Below are positions 9,322 through 19,674 of a DNA stretch of 64,000 nt, one piece after another; positions within the stretch are counted from its first letter, which is position 1; every line of letters starts with the position of its first letter. Source of the DNA: Methylophilus sp. Leaf416. GTDB lineage: Bacteria > Pseudomonadota > Gammaproteobacteria > Burkholderiales > Methylophilaceae. Location: contig NZ_LMQS01000001.1 in assembly GCF_001424665.1 (NCBI RefSeq), forward strand, positions 497,225 to 561,224, read 5' to 3'. The position numbers and the translations under genes were made by a program. Below the pieces are notes generated by a model. It did not search any database, had not been told where the DNA came from, and saw only the letters and a list, made by a program, of their open reading frames with translations.

Positions 9322-9636
9322 TTAAGCTTGTGCTTGCAAAGGTTGTTCTGCGTAGTGCTCTTCTACTCGCAATTTTAATTTTTGACTGGCATGGAAAGTC
9401 ACCACGCGACGTGCCGAAATTGGTATTTCTTCGCCTGTTTTCGGGTTACGGCCAGGACGTTCTGATTTAGTGCGCAACTCAAAATTACCGAAACCGGAGA
9501 GTTTTACGCTGTCTCCATTTTCCAGTGCATTACGAACTTCTTCAAAAAACGCTTCGACCATATCTTTGGCTTCACGCTTATTTAGTCCGACTTGTTCAAA
9601 CAACAAATCAGCCAAGTCAGCTTTTGTGAGTGTCAT
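9322..9636 (-). CDS. ihfA: Integration host factor subunit alpha
   Basis: IHF is a heterodimer that binds specific sites in the minor groove and bends DNA sharply, shaping promoters, replication origins and recombination complexes. The 104 residues match the HU/IHF fold from [15 protein letters not shown] to the end. The flexible arm [14 protein letters not shown] (residues 62-75) and the alpha-type GFGNFELR are intact. It follows pheT after 90 bases that contain a strong hairpin, and precedes merR. This pheST-ihfA order is classic for proteobacteria. The partner gene ihfB is not in this window. Confidence 0.97.
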   Translation of the reverse strand: MTLTKADLADLLFEQVGLNKREAKDMVEAFFEEVRNALENGDSVKLSGFGNFELRTKSERPGRNPKTGEEIPISARRVVTFHASQKLKLRVEEHYAEQPLQAQA

Positions 9637-9691
9637 TAACGATCCCCTGAACCTTCTTATTATGTGAGATTACGCTAGTATTGAATTAACT

Positions 9692-9719
9692 GATATTCCT
9701 CGACTCACCGAGGAATATC
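9692..9719 (-). other. Strong hairpin between pheT and ihfA
   Basis: GATATTCCTCG and CGAGGAATATC form a perfect 11-pair stem with a six-base loop (actcac). No T-run follows on the minus strand, so it is not a plain intrinsic terminator. It may be a processing or stability element that sets the ratio of pheT to ihfA message. Confidence 0.6.
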
Positions 9720-9726
9720 CGAATAA

Positions 9727-12075
9727 TTATCTTAGTACTGCAGAAAAATTCGATGACCAATTTTTTAGGATTTGTGACAAGATTGTGTCCACTTCCTCAT
9801 CGACCATAGTCTTGGCAGTATCTTGCATAAGTACAAGAAATGCAAGGCTTTTTTTGTTTTCTGGCACGCCTTTACCCTGATAAACATCAAACAATTTGAC
9901 CGTTTGCAACTGCGGAATTTGCTCTGCAATTATGGCTTCTATCATTGCTTGCGCAGAGATATTTTGATCAACCACCATGGCTAAATCGCGACGCACCGGC
10001 AAGAATTTACTTACCTCTTGGTACACTGGAACTTGTTTGGTCTGGATGGCAGCCACATCTATCTCAAACAGGAAACAAGCCTGGGTAAGTTGATATTGCT
10101 GTTGCCATTGCGGATGCAATTTTCCCAGCCAGCCTACGGCTTTATCACCCATGTAAATACGTGCTGACTGACCAGGATGCAGTGCCGGATGTAATTCGGA
10201 AACGAAACGTACTGTGTTCGCGAATAATGCTTCTACATGTGCTTTGGCATCGTAAAAATCAAACTGGCGCGCTGCACTGCCCCATTGTTCTGGCAACACA
10301 TTGCCATAACATAACCCTGATAACACCAGTGTCTCCGTATAGCCTTGAGCCTGGCGCAAATAGCGACTGCCAAGCTCAAACAACATCGCACGCGATTGCT
10401 GACGGTTGAGGTTATAACTCAAGGTATCGAGCAAGCCGCCCCACAAACCAGAGCGCATCACACTCAGATTGCTGGCGATAGGATTTTTCAAGGCAATAGG
10501 TTGGTGGTTAGCATATAAATCACGTTCCCAGGCGGCATCGACAAAACTATAGGTGATAACTTCCTGATAGCCTTGTTGCACCATCACGTCACGCAAACGG
10601 TCGTGACTACGCTTAGCTTCAGGCGCTGCCAGCATGCCTTGAGACGCGACTGGCGTTAATGCCGGGATATGCTCGTAACCATGTAACCGGGCAACTTCTT
10701 CAATCAGGTCTTCTTCACGCGCAATATCAAAGCGGAAACTAGGCGCGCTCACTTTGAACACCCCATTCGATTCGCTGAACACAAAGCCTAACTGGGTGAG
10801 CAATTGGCCGACCTGCGCTGCGCTTATCTCAATGCCAAGCACCGAAATCAAACGCTCGTAACGTAAAGACACCTGTTTTCGCTCTGGCAGTTGAGCAGTC
10901 GCAGAAGTGATAGGCCCAGCGCTGCCACCACAGATTTCCAGCACCAGTGCTGTCGCGCGTTCAAGCGCTTGCGAAGTATTGCCGAAATCCACGCCACGCT
11001 CAAAACGGTAAGATGAGTCTGTGCTTAAGCCCAGACGGCGAGCTTTGCCAGCCAAAGTATCCGGCGTAAAGAAGGCGCTTTCAAGGAATATGGAATGTGT
11101 CTTATCTGTCACTGAAGTAGGTTTGCCACCCATAATCCCTGCCAGTGCCACTGCACCATTACTATCTGCGATGACGAGGTCATCGGCTTTCAGGGTTACT
11201 TCAGTATCATTAAGTAGGGATAATTTTTCACCCGCTCGTGCAAAACGAACCTGGATATCGCCTTGCAGCAGATTCAGGTCAAACGCATGCAGTGGCTGAC
11301 CCAGCTCAAGCAATACGTAATTGGTGATATCAACCAAGGCGCTGATACTCCGGATACCGCTACGCTCCAGCCTGCGAATCATCCAGTCCGGCGTTGGAGC
11401 CTGTGCATTCACACCTTCAACCACTCTGCCGTAATACGCTGGGCAGGCTTCGCTGGCGGTGACATTAACAGCCTTGCTTTGGTTACTGTTGACGACAGCA
11501 GCCTGGATGGCAGGCACTTGAATCGGCGCGCCTGTCATGGCTACGACATCTCGTGCGATGCCGAGAATGCTGAGGCAGTCAGCACGGTTAGGCGTTAATT
11601 TCAATGTGTAAGTATGATCATTGAGGTCAAGATATTCACGGATATCCTGCCCGACTGGCGCATCGGCAGGCAGTTCGAGCAGGCCGCTGGCTTCGGCAGC
11701 AATGCCCAGCTCCTTGGCTGAACACATCATGCCGAATGACTCGATACCGCGCACTTTAGCTTGTTTAATACTGATACCAGGTAATTCTGCACCGACTAAT
11801 GCACAAGGTGCTTTCAGGCCGGCACGTGCATTAGATGCGCCGCACACAATTTGCAGCACTTCCCCACCGACATTGACTTTACAGACCTGCAAGCGGTCAG
11901 CACCCGGATGCTTGGCCGTTTCAAGGATTTCTGCCACCACTATGCGCTGAAAAGCAGGCGCAACCGCGGTTAAATCTTCGACTTCCAGGCCCGCCATCGT
12001 CAATGCATGACCAAGTTGCGCAGTATCCAGCGCTGGGTTGACCATTGAACGTAACCATTGTTCTGAAAACTGCAT
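9727..12075 (-). CDS. pheT: Phenylalanyl-tRNA synthetase beta subunit
   Basis: PheT pairs with PheS in an alpha2-beta2 enzyme that charges tRNA-Phe; the beta chain carries the editing site and most tRNA contacts. The 782-residue length is normal. The N-terminal EMAP-like tRNA-binding domain covers about residues 40-150 (DRLQVCKVNVG...IVCGASN). The B3/B4 editing region and the B5 domain follow. The C-terminal FDX-ACB anticodon-binding domain starts near VYQEVSKFLPVRRDLAMVVD. It lies 45 bases after pheS. Confidence 0.98.
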   Translation of the reverse strand: MQFSEQWLRSMVNPALDTAQLGHALTMAGLEVEDLTAVAPAFQRIVVAEILETAKHPGADRLQVCKVNVGGEVLQIVCGASNARAGLKAPCALVGAELPGISIKQAKVRGIESFGMMCSAKELGIAAEASGLLELPADAPVGQDIREYLDLNDHTYTLKLTPNRADCLSILGIARDVVAMTGAPIQVPAIQAAVVNSNQSKAVNVTASEACPAYYGRVVEGVNAQAPTPDWMIRRLERSGIRSISALVDITNYVLLELGQPLHAFDLNLLQGDIQVRFARAGEKLSLLNDTEVTLKADDLVIADSNGAVALAGIMGGKPTSVTDKTHSIFLESAFFTPDTLAGKARRLGLSTDSSYRFERGVDFGNTSQALERATALVLEICGGSAGPITSATAQLPERKQVSLRYERLISVLGIEISAAQVGQLLTQLGFVFSESNGVFKVSAPSFRFDIAREEDLIEEVARLHGYEHIPALTPVASQGMLAAPEAKRSHDRLRDVMVQQGYQEVITYSFVDAAWERDLYANHQPIALKNPIASNLSVMRSGLWGGLLDTLSYNLNRQQSRAMLFELGSRYLRQAQGYTETLVLSGLCYGNVLPEQWGSAARQFDFYDAKAHVEALFANTVRFVSELHPALHPGQSARIYMGDKAVGWLGKLHPQWQQQYQLTQACFLFEIDVAAIQTKQVPVYQEVSKFLPVRRDLAMVVDQNISAQAMIEAIIAEQIPQLQTVKLFDVYQGKGVPENKKSLAFLVLMQDTAKTMVDEEVDTILSQILKNWSSNFSAVLR

Positions 12076-12120
12076 ATTCTTATTTATACCTATCTGATAA
12101 GGTTTAAAAGTGACGAGCGT

Positions 12121-13140
<1,020 letters not shown>

Positions 13141-13166
13141 TTATTTTTGTTGCAGCAATTGAAATA

Positions 13167-13192
13167 AAAAAAGAGGCCGCAGCCTCTTTTTT
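13167..13192 (-). terminator. Intrinsic terminator between rplT and pheS
   Basis: AAAAAAGAGGC-cgca-GCCTCTTTTTT forms an 11-pair stem with T-runs on both sides. On the minus strand it ends about 12 bases after the rplT stop and should stop much of the thrS-infC-rpmI-rplT transcription before pheST. Confidence 0.85.
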
Positions 13193-13204
13193 CGTTAGGT
13201 CAGA

Positions 13205-13564
13205 CTAGGCGCTTAAACCTGTTTTTGCCAATTCTACGAATTTAGCGAAAGCAGCTTTATCAAACACAGCCAGGTCAGCCAATACTTTACGGTCAACTTC
13301 AACCGCAGCTTTTTTCAAGCCATTCATGAAGCGGCTGTATGTCAAACCAGCCTCACGGGCTGCAGCGTTGATACGTGCAATCCATAATGTACGGAATTGA
13401 CGTTTTTTCTGACGACGGTCACGGTATGCATATTGACCGGCTTTCATCACCGCCTGTTTGGCAACGCGGTAAACGTTCTTACGACGACCACGGTAACCTT
13501 TAGCTGCTTTTAAAACTTTCTTGTGTCTTGCGCGGGCTATGACGCCACGTTTTACTCTAGGCAT
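13205..13564 (-). CDS. rplT: 50S ribosomal protein L20
   Basis: L20 is a very basic protein that binds 23S rRNA early in assembly of the large subunit. The 119 residues begin with the typical [19 protein letters not shown] and include the conserved [18 protein letters not shown]. In enteric bacteria L20 also represses translation of the rpmI-rplT message; no such operator could be verified here. It follows rpmI by 10 bases and is the last gene before a terminator. Confidence 0.98.
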   Translation of the reverse strand: MPRVKRGVIARARHKKVLKAAKGYRGRRKNVYRVAKQAVMKAGQYAYRDRRQKKRQFRTLWIARINAAAREAGLTYSRFMNGLKKAAVEVDRKVLADLAVFDKAAFAKFVELAKTGLSA

Positions 13565-13574
13565 GTCGGTCTCC

Positions 13575-13772
13575 TTATTGTGTTGGCATCATTGCGCGAA
13601 CGCGTTTGACATCAGTTGCAGAAATAATGGAAGTACCGCGCAGCTTACGTTTTTGCTTGGTGGTTTTCTTGGTCAGGATGTGGCGCAAGTGGGAGTGCGT
13701 ACGCTTCACTTTACCGTTACCCAAGAACTTGAAGCGCTTTTTGGCGCTGCTCTTTGTTTTCATCTTTGGCAT
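13575..13772 (-). CDS. rpmI: 50S ribosomal protein L35
   Basis: L35 is a small basic protein of the large ribosomal subunit. The 65 residues start [16 protein letters not shown] and carry the family pattern [19 protein letters not shown]. It lies between infC (about 100 bases upstream) and rplT (10 bases downstream) in the standard bacterial infC-rpmI-rplT order. Length and composition are normal. Confidence 0.98.
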   Translation of the reverse strand: MPKMKTKSSAKKRFKFLGNGKVKRTHSHLRHILTKKTTKQKRKLRGTSIISATDVKRVRAMMPTQ

Positions 13773-13873
13773 TTTGGTCTCCTTAGAGGTTGAATAGAGA
13801 GTAACTAGGCAGCCAATTTAGCCGTATTACTCCAAAAAAACTTTTTTATTGCTTAAGCTTGCTGACGTGAAAA

Positions 13874-14452
13874 TTATTCAACGCCTGATGTTTCTTTATC
13901 AGCAGGTTTATCTGCTTTTTTGGCAACCGGAACGACTTTTTTAGCCGGTGCCAGTACCATGACCATTTGTCGGCCTTCCATTTTAGGATATTGCTCAACC
14001 AATGCATGTTCTGTTAAATCTGCTTCAAGGCGTTTTAACAACGCCAAACCAAATTCCTGGTGCGTAATCTCACGACCACGGAAGCGTAAAGTAATCTTCG
14101 CTTTATCACCATCACCCAAAAAGCGGATGATATTACGCAGCTTGATGTTGTAATCGCCATCATCGGTGCCGGGCCTGAACTTGACCTCTTTAATTTGCAC
14201 CTGTTTTTGTTTTAGTTTTTGCTCATGCAGACGTTTGCTCTCGGCGTATTTGAATTTACCATAATCCATCAAACGGCACACTGGTGGTGCTGCATTTGGT
14301 GCAATTTCAACAATATCAATATCAGCTTCTTCCGCTTTGGCAAAGGCCTCTCTCAGAGTCATCACACCTAACGGTTCGCCATCTACACCAACTAAACGCA
14401 CTTGTGGCGCAGTAATATCGCCATTGATGCGTGTATCTTTATCTTGAGCTAT
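13874..14452 (-). CDS. infC: Translation initiation factor IF-3, with AUA start
   Basis: IF-3 keeps ribosomal subunits apart and checks start codon and initiator tRNA. The N-domain ([22 protein letters not shown]) and C-domain ([18 protein letters not shown]) are complete. Homology begins before the GTG at 14401, so that codon is not the start. Reading upstream gives [17 protein letters not shown] with no ATG, GTG or TTG in a suitable place. The best start is ATA at 14452, six bases after AGGGG; an ATT at 14458 directly abuts that site. That gives 192 codons. Rare starts are the known basis of IF-3 autoregulation, since IF-3 rejects non-canonical codons. It lies 47 bases after thrS. Confidence 0.95.
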   Translation of the reverse strand: MAQDKDTRINGDITAPQVRLVGVDGEPLGVMTLREAFAKAEEADIDIVEIAPNAAPPVCRLMDYGKFKYAESKRLHEQKLKQKQVQIKEVKFRPGTDDGDYNIKLRNIIRFLGDGDKAKITLRFRGREITHQEFGLALLKRLEADLTEHALVEQYPKMEGRQMVMVLAPAKKVVPVAKKADKPADKETSGVE

Positions 14453-14499
14453 AACAATCCCCTAAACAAATAAACAAAGCCGCACAGCACCTGAGAAAA

Positions 14500-16422
14500 T
14501 CAGACCTTGCTTTGGATGTCTTGTTGCACACGCGCTACAAACGCGTCTACCGTCATCACACCCAGATCTTCACCTTTTCTGGTACGTACGGCCACTTGAC
14601 CATTTTGCATTTCCTTGTCGCCTACCACAATCAGGTATGGCAACTTCTGCAAACTATGTTCGCGTATTTTATAGGTAATCTTCTCATTTCTCAAGTCAAA
14701 ATCGCATCGAATGCCATTTTTCTTCAAACTTTCAACCACTTGGCGCACGTAATCAGCTTGACCATCAGAAATATTCAATACCATGACCTGCACCGGAGCC
14801 AACCATGTGGGCATGGCACCAGCAAAGTTCTCAATCAAAATACCCAGGAAACGCTCCATGGAACCGACAATCGCGCGATGCAACATAATCGGGCGCTGAC
14901 GGGAATTATCTTCTGCCACATATTCCGCACCCAGGCGTTCCGGCAGGTTCGGGTCAAGCTGGATTGTGCCGCATTGCCACATCCTGCCTAATGAATCTTT
15001 AAGTGTGAACTCGATTTTAGGGCCATAAAATGCACCTTCGCCGGGCTGATATTCAAACTCAAGCCCATTAGCTTTAATCGCATTTGCCAATGCGGTTTCA
15101 GCCATATCCCACGCTTCTTCAGTACCCACGCGTTTTTCAGGACGGGTAGACAGCTTGACAATCACGTCATCAAAACCAAAGTCTTTATAGACTTCATACA
15201 GCATCTTGATAAAGTCGGCCACTTCAGCCTCGACTTGCGATTCCATACAGAAAATATGGGCATCATCTTGGGTAAAGCCGCGCACGCGCATCAAGCCATG
15301 CAAGGAACCGGAAGGTTCGTTACGATGACAGGAACCAAATTCAGCCAGACGCAAAGGCAAATCACGATAGCTATGCAGGCTGCTGTTGAAAATCTGAATA
15401 TGCCCAGGACAGTTCATCGGTTTCACTGCATAATCGCGGCTTTCCGACTGGGTGATAAACATATTGTCACGGTAATTTTGCCAGTGGCCGGATTTTTCCC
15501 ATAGGGTCTTATCCAATACTGTCGGCGTGCGCACTTCCTGGTAATCATATTCTTTGAATTTGGCGCGCATATACTGCTCGACTTCTTGCCAAATCACCCA
15601 GCCACGTGGATGCCAGAACACCATACCAGGCGCATCTTCCTGCATATGGTAGAAATCAAGCTGCTTGCCCAGCTTGCGATGGTCGCGTTTTTCAGCTTCT
15701 TCCAGCATATGCAGATAAGCTTCTAGCTCTTCTTTATTGCGCCAGGCTGTGCCATAGACACGCTGCAACATCTCGTTGTTACTATCGCCACGCCAGTAAG
15801 CGCCAGCCAGCTTCATCAATTTAAATGCTTTTAATTTGCCGGTGTTCGGCACGTGAGGACCGCGACACAAATCGGTAAAGTTACCTTCACCATACAAAGA
15901 CACATCCTCATTACTGGGGATGCTGGCAATGATTTCTGCTTTGTAATGTTCGTTAATGCTTTTGAAATAAGCGACCGCTTCATCGCGAGGCAATACCGTG
16001 CGCTCGACTTTTTCGTCCTTTTTAGCCAGCTCAACCATTTTCTTTTCAATCGCTACCAAATCGTCCGGTGTAAACGGGCGCTTATAGCTAAAGTCATAGT
16101 AAAAGCCGTTTTCAATCACAGGACCTATGGTGACCTGCGCATCAGGAAATAATTCTTTGACGGCATAAGCCAATAAGTGAGCGGTGGAATGACGGATCAC
16201 CTCCAGGCCCTCTTCATTTTTGTCAGTGATAATTGCGAGATCTACGTCCTGCTCGATCAGGTAACTGGTATCTACCAGTTTAGCCTCTTGCCCTGGATGC
16301 GTGACTTTGCCTGCCAAAGCGGCTTTCGCCAGCCCAGCACCAATATTCATCGCAACATCAGCCACGGTCACCGAATTCTCAAAGCTTCTGGTGGACCCAT
16401 CAGGCAAGCGTATTACAGGCAT
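14500..16422 (-). CDS. thrS: Threonyl-tRNA synthetase
   Basis: ThrRS charges tRNA-Thr and edits mischarged serine. The 640-residue length is normal. The N-terminal TGS domain ([20 protein letters not shown]) is followed by the editing domain with [16 protein letters not shown]. The class II catalytic core carries the zinc-binding Cys in [10 protein letters not shown]. The C-terminal anticodon-binding domain includes [14 protein letters not shown]. It is the first gene of the thrS-infC-rpmI-rplT operon. The upstream 170 bases show no obvious tRNA-like operator, but I could not fold them. Confidence 0.98.
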   Translation of the reverse strand: MPVIRLPDGSTRSFENSVTVADVAMNIGAGLAKAALAGKVTHPGQEAKLVDTSYLIEQDVDLAIITDKNEEGLEVIRHSTAHLLAYAVKELFPDAQVTIGPVIENGFYYDFSYKRPFTPDDLVAIEKKMVELAKKDEKVERTVLPRDEAVAYFKSINEHYKAEIIASIPSNEDVSLYGEGNFTDLCRGPHVPNTGKLKAFKLMKLAGAYWRGDSNNEMLQRVYGTAWRNKEELEAYLHMLEEAEKRDHRKLGKQLDFYHMQEDAPGMVFWHPRGWVIWQEVEQYMRAKFKEYDYQEVRTPTVLDKTLWEKSGHWQNYRDNMFITQSESRDYAVKPMNCPGHIQIFNSSLHSYRDLPLRLAEFGSCHRNEPSGSLHGLMRVRGFTQDDAHIFCMESQVEAEVADFIKMLYEVYKDFGFDDVIVKLSTRPEKRVGTEEAWDMAETALANAIKANGLEFEYQPGEGAFYGPKIEFTLKDSLGRMWQCGTIQLDPNLPERLGAEYVAEDNSRQRPIMLHRAIVGSMERFLGILIENFAGAMPTWLAPVQVMVLNISDGQADYVRQVVESLKKNGIRCDFDLRNEKITYKIREHSLQKLPYLIVVGDKEMQNGQVAVRTRKGEDLGVMTVDAFVARVQQDIQSKV

Positions 16423-16599
16423 GTATTCTCTCTCGAAAGGTTAAAATCACTAATAAAACAAGCGCATGGCACTGCTTTGTGACCAAACGAACATTATCGC
16501 ACAGCGCGTGAAAAGTCTGCAACGGAACTGCTCACCAAAGTTGAAGCAGTCAACCGTCATTAAGCTTGGCTGATCAGCGTCGAAAATGCGAAAATAAAA

Positions 16600-16623
16600 A
16601 AGCCACCTCGCTTGAGGTGGCTT
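16600..16623 (-). terminator. Terminator of tRNA-Val
   Basis: AAGCCACCTC-gctt-GAGGTGGCTT is a ten-pair stem followed on the minus strand by TTTTATTTT. It lies just past the 3' end of tRNA-Val and upstream of thrS. Confidence 0.85.
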
Positions 16624-16631
16624 TTAATATC

Positions 16632-16708
16632 TGGTAGTCGCGAATGGACTCGAACCATCGACCCCCACCATGTCAAGGTGGTGCTCTAACCAGCTGAGCT
16701 ACGCGACT
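16632..16708 (-). tRNA. tRNA-Val(GAC)
   Basis: The minus strand forms a cloverleaf with acceptor stem AGTCGCG/CGCGACT and encoded CCA. The anticodon stem CCACC/GGTGG holds loop TTGACAT, anticodon GAC. The T-loop TTCGAGT is present. It lies upstream of thrS but is separated from it by a terminator. Confidence 0.97.
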
Positions 16709-16960
16709 ATAAACTCACAGACATGCTGCGAATCAATAAGGTTGCGCATTCTATCCGAAAGCATTCAGCTAGGCAATGGCATGCATTTTAATTAATGGGC
16801 TACAAAACTCATTGCAATAAGCCGGCACTGGCTACACAAATATCAATTAATGGCTTAAATAGGTGCCTGAGCAATGTTATTCCTTCATTGCCGGTTGATT
16901 TTGCGCTGACTTCACAACATCTTTTGCGTCAACATCAGTTCACAAACTATCGATCACTCT

Positions 16961-18145
16961 TTAAGGGGGTGGCGCAGTCAGCCGGTTAAATATCTCAACA
17001 CCCGGGTAACCATCCTGTGGCAGCTTCTGGGTTGCCTGGTAGCGACGAATCGCGGCTTGCGTTTTGCCACCAGGAAAGCCATCCGGAGTGCCGCTATCAA
17101 ACCCCTGCGCGTTCAGTGCTTCCTGTAATGCCCACATTTGTTGGTAACTAAGGGCCGGCGGTTCAGGGGGCATTGCCAGGGTGTACATATCCTGCCGTAA
17201 CTGCTGGCTTAACAGACTCACACTGAGTGCATAATTCACCGAGCGATTCCATTGCATGATCACATCAAAATTCGGGAATATCATGTAGGCAGGTCCATCA
17301 AAGCCTTGTGGCAGGATAATCGCTGCTTGCGGCAGGCTCATCGCATTATCCGGCACGCCAATCACCCCCAGTTTTACCCATTCACTGACCGGTTTATACA
17401 GCTGCAACTGTGCCAGGCTGTAATCAAACCCTTGAGGCAATGCCACCATCATACTGATGGGTTTTCCGGCCTGCCAACCGGCCTGGGAAAGATAATTGGC
17501 CGCTGAGCTGAATATATCCGGGTATGAATTCCAGATATCAATTTTGCCGTCGGCATCGGCATCAACCCCGTACTTAAGCAAAGTGCTTGGCATGAATTGC
17601 ATATGTCCGGTGGCGCCTGCCCAAGAGCCTGTGACGACACTATCGTAGTGATGCTCACGCTCAACCACGCGCATCAGGTTAAGCAGTTCACGCTTGAAAA
17701 ACTCTGCCCGGCGGCCTTCATAAGATAAAGTTGCAAGGGCGGATGCCAGGGGGATATCGCCCATATAGCCGCCAAAGTTGGTTTCCAGCCCCCAAAAAGC
17801 GACCAGTACCTCCTTGGGCACCTGATACAGCTCTTCCACCACATACAAAACACCCTGGTAATCTTGCAGCATTTGCTTGCCTTTGATGACTACACGCTGG
17901 TTGATGCGGCGATTCACATAGGCTGAAAAACTGGTCACAAACTCTGGCTGCTTGCGATCCAAATCAATTAGCTTTGGCAGATAGGTTACATTATTGAGCG
18001 TGAAATCCACGGCTTGTGGCGCAATGTGTAAAGCCAGCGCTTCCTGACGTAACGCCGAGACCCAGGATTGAAACGCTTCTTCATCTTCTGCATTCGCCAT
18101 CACACTATTGAGCAGCAGCGCTGCAATGCATAATACCTTCAACAT
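16961..18145 (-). CDS. mltB: Lytic murein transglycosylase, MltB family, with peptidoglycan-binding domain
   Basis: The enzyme cleaves the glycan strands of peptidoglycan and leaves 1,6-anhydro ends. Of 394 residues, about 19 form a signal peptide (MLKVLCIAALLLNSVMANA) with no lipobox Cys, so it is probably soluble in the periplasm. The catalytic Glu is in VAFWGLETNFGGYMG (about residue 120), followed by GSWAGATGHMQFMPSTLL. The last 60 residues are a PG_binding_1 domain (LQEALNAQGFDSGTPDG...AIRRYQ). E. coli MltB lacks this domain; it is usual in the MltB_2 subgroup. The gene is not coupled to its neighbours. Confidence 0.92.
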   Translation of the reverse strand: MLKVLCIAALLLNSVMANAEDEEAFQSWVSALRQEALALHIAPQAVDFTLNNVTYLPKLIDLDRKQPEFVTSFSAYVNRRINQRVVIKGKQMLQDYQGVLYVVEELYQVPKEVLVAFWGLETNFGGYMGDIPLASALATLSYEGRRAEFFKRELLNLMRVVEREHHYDSVVTGSWAGATGHMQFMPSTLLKYGVDADADGKIDIWNSYPDIFSSAANYLSQAGWQAGKPISMMVALPQGFDYSLAQLQLYKPVSEWVKLGVIGVPDNAMSLPQAAIILPQGFDGPAYMIFPNFDVIMQWNRSVNYALSVSLLSQQLRQDMYTLAMPPEPPALSYQQMWALQEALNAQGFDSGTPDGFPGGKTQAAIRRYQATQKLPQDGYPGVEIFNRLTAPPP

Positions 18146-18185
18146 AGCGTGTGATTTTCCCTACATGAGTGATAGAAGTTGGCCA

Positions 18186-19019
18186 TTACTGTCTGGCTGC
18201 CAGTATGGCTTCGTAGCCTGCACGGTAATCGGCAAACTTTAATTTAAAGCCACTTTGTGGCAAAAACTGGTTAGTGATGCGCTTGCCGGTTTGGGGCTCT
18301 AAAGGAGGCGTGTCCGGCAATGGCAATTGCATTTTGCCAGCCATCCACTGCAACACTTCGTGCTGTAGCGCCGGTACACCATCTGTCACAATGCAATGTG
18401 CCGGCAAAACCATGCCGTTCGCCACCTGTTCATACAAGTGCACTACAGCCCTAGCTACATCGAGTTCATGAATACGGTTGGTCCAATGGGCCACTTTTGG
18501 CCAGCGCGCTTGATCCTGCACTGCACGCAATAAATACAAACGTTGCGGGCCATAAATGCCTGACACGCGTAACGCAGAATGCGCGCATGGCAACTCATAC
18601 AGCAATCGCTCAGCGTCTAGCATTACCTGTCCATCAGCATCTGCAGGCACAACGGCAGTACTATCATCCACAAATTCGCCTTGATGTTCGCCGTAAATGC
18701 CGGTACTGGAGATAAAAAAGACATGGCGTAGTGCAGACTTGGAGACATGCGCCAGCACATTTTTCAAGCCTTGCACATAGGTTTGCTGGTAAGTCTGGCC
18801 TTCCACTGGGGCCAGGCAATACAGCAGAATTTCAGGCTGCAACTCGGCAATCGGCGCTAAAGCGTCTCCTTTTACCACATCCAGATGCAATACTTGCGCA
18901 CCTTGCGGCACAGCCTGCCTGGAACGCCTGACGATAATCAGCTCATGTCCGTGTGCAAGCGTTTCTTGCGCAACTAATGTGCCCAAGCCACCACAGCCTA
19001 TTTGTAATACTCTCATCAA
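18186..19019 (-). CDS. NAD(P)-dependent SDR-family protein (YeeZ-like)
   Basis: The 277-residue protein is an extended short-chain dehydrogenase/epimerase of the WcaG/YeeZ type. The nucleotide-binding glycines are in QIGCGGLGTLVAQE (residues 6-19). The segment HVFFISSTGIYGEH carries the Ser and Tyr of the active site, but the usual YxxxK is changed: the lysine is not seen after GIYGEHQG. The substrate is unknown. It starts 8 bases after the Nudix hydrolase gene ends, so the two are probably co-transcribed. Confidence 0.82.
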   Translation of the reverse strand: MMRVLQIGCGGLGTLVAQETLAHGHELIIVRRSRQAVPQGAQVLHLDVVKGDALAPIAELQPEILLYCLAPVEGQTYQQTYVQGLKNVLAHVSKSALRHVFFISSTGIYGEHQGEFVDDSTAVVPADADGQVMLDAERLLYELPCAHSALRVSGIYGPQRLYLLRAVQDQARWPKVAHWTNRIHELDVARAVVHLYEQVANGMVLPAHCIVTDGVPALQHEVLQWMAGKMQLPLPDTPPLEPQTGKRITNQFLPQSGFKLKFADYRAGYEAILAARQ

Positions 19020-19027
19020 CTACTTTC

Positions 19028-19645
19028 TTAAAGACTTAATCCTGACACCGGATGTTTGAGCAAGTATCGCTCTGCCAGCAACATCGCACCCATCGTTTTA
19101 CTGTCAGTGATTTCGCCGCTTTCAATTGCTTGCATCACGCGCGCAAACGGCCAGACAAACACATCCATCGCTTCGTCAATATCCCTGGCATGTGCTCCCA
19201 GCGTCAGGCCAGTCGCCAGGTAAATATGAATCACCTCATTCGAATAGCCAATACAAGGATGCTGAACACCTAGCTTCACCCATTCGTTGCCGCTGTAGCC
19301 GGTTTCTTCCAGCAACTCACGCTGCCCGGTTCGCAATACCGGTTCGCCCTGGTCAATTTTACCGGCGGGCAATTCTATAAATACCTGCTTGAGCGGATAG
19401 CGGAACTGTCTTTCAAGCACCACGCCACCGTCTTGCGTCAACGCGACCACCACCACAGCACCCGGATGCATCACATACTCGCGTCCGCTAATGGTGCCAT
19501 TAGGTAAGCGCGCTTCGTCGTAACGCACGGTCAACATCTTGCCTTGCGCCATGATCTCGCTGGAAACGGTAGTTTCAATTAAGTGCTGATCGACTGATTG
19601 ATCACTTGCAGACACAGCCTGAGAAGAATTACTTTGTTCAGTCAT
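19028..19645 (-). CDS. Nudix hydrolase, ADP-ribose pyrophosphatase type
   Basis: Nudix enzymes hydrolyse nucleoside diphosphates linked to another group. The 205-residue protein has a complete Nudix box, GKIDQGE-x7-RELLEETGY (about residues 95-117), which binds the catalytic magnesium. The surrounding sequence (PGAVVVVALTQDGGVVLERQFRYP, ELPAGKIDQGE, and the later FVWPFARVMQAIESGEITDSKT) matches the NudF/ADP-ribose pyrophosphatase group. A Ser/Gln-rich N-terminus of about 20 residues is variable. It lies upstream of the SDR gene and 29 bases after the zinc peptidase gene, suggesting a three-gene unit. Confidence 0.85.
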   Translation of the reverse strand: MTEQSNSSQAVSASDQSVDQHLIETTVSSEIMAQGKMLTVRYDEARLPNGTISGREYVMHPGAVVVVALTQDGGVVLERQFRYPLKQVFIELPAGKIDQGEPVLRTGQRELLEETGYSGNEWVKLGVQHPCIGYSNEVIHIYLATGLTLGAHARDIDEAMDVFVWPFARVMQAIESGEITDSKTMGAMLLAERYLLKHPVSGLSL

Positions 19646-19674
19646 ACCTTAAACATCCATACCACTTACTATGT

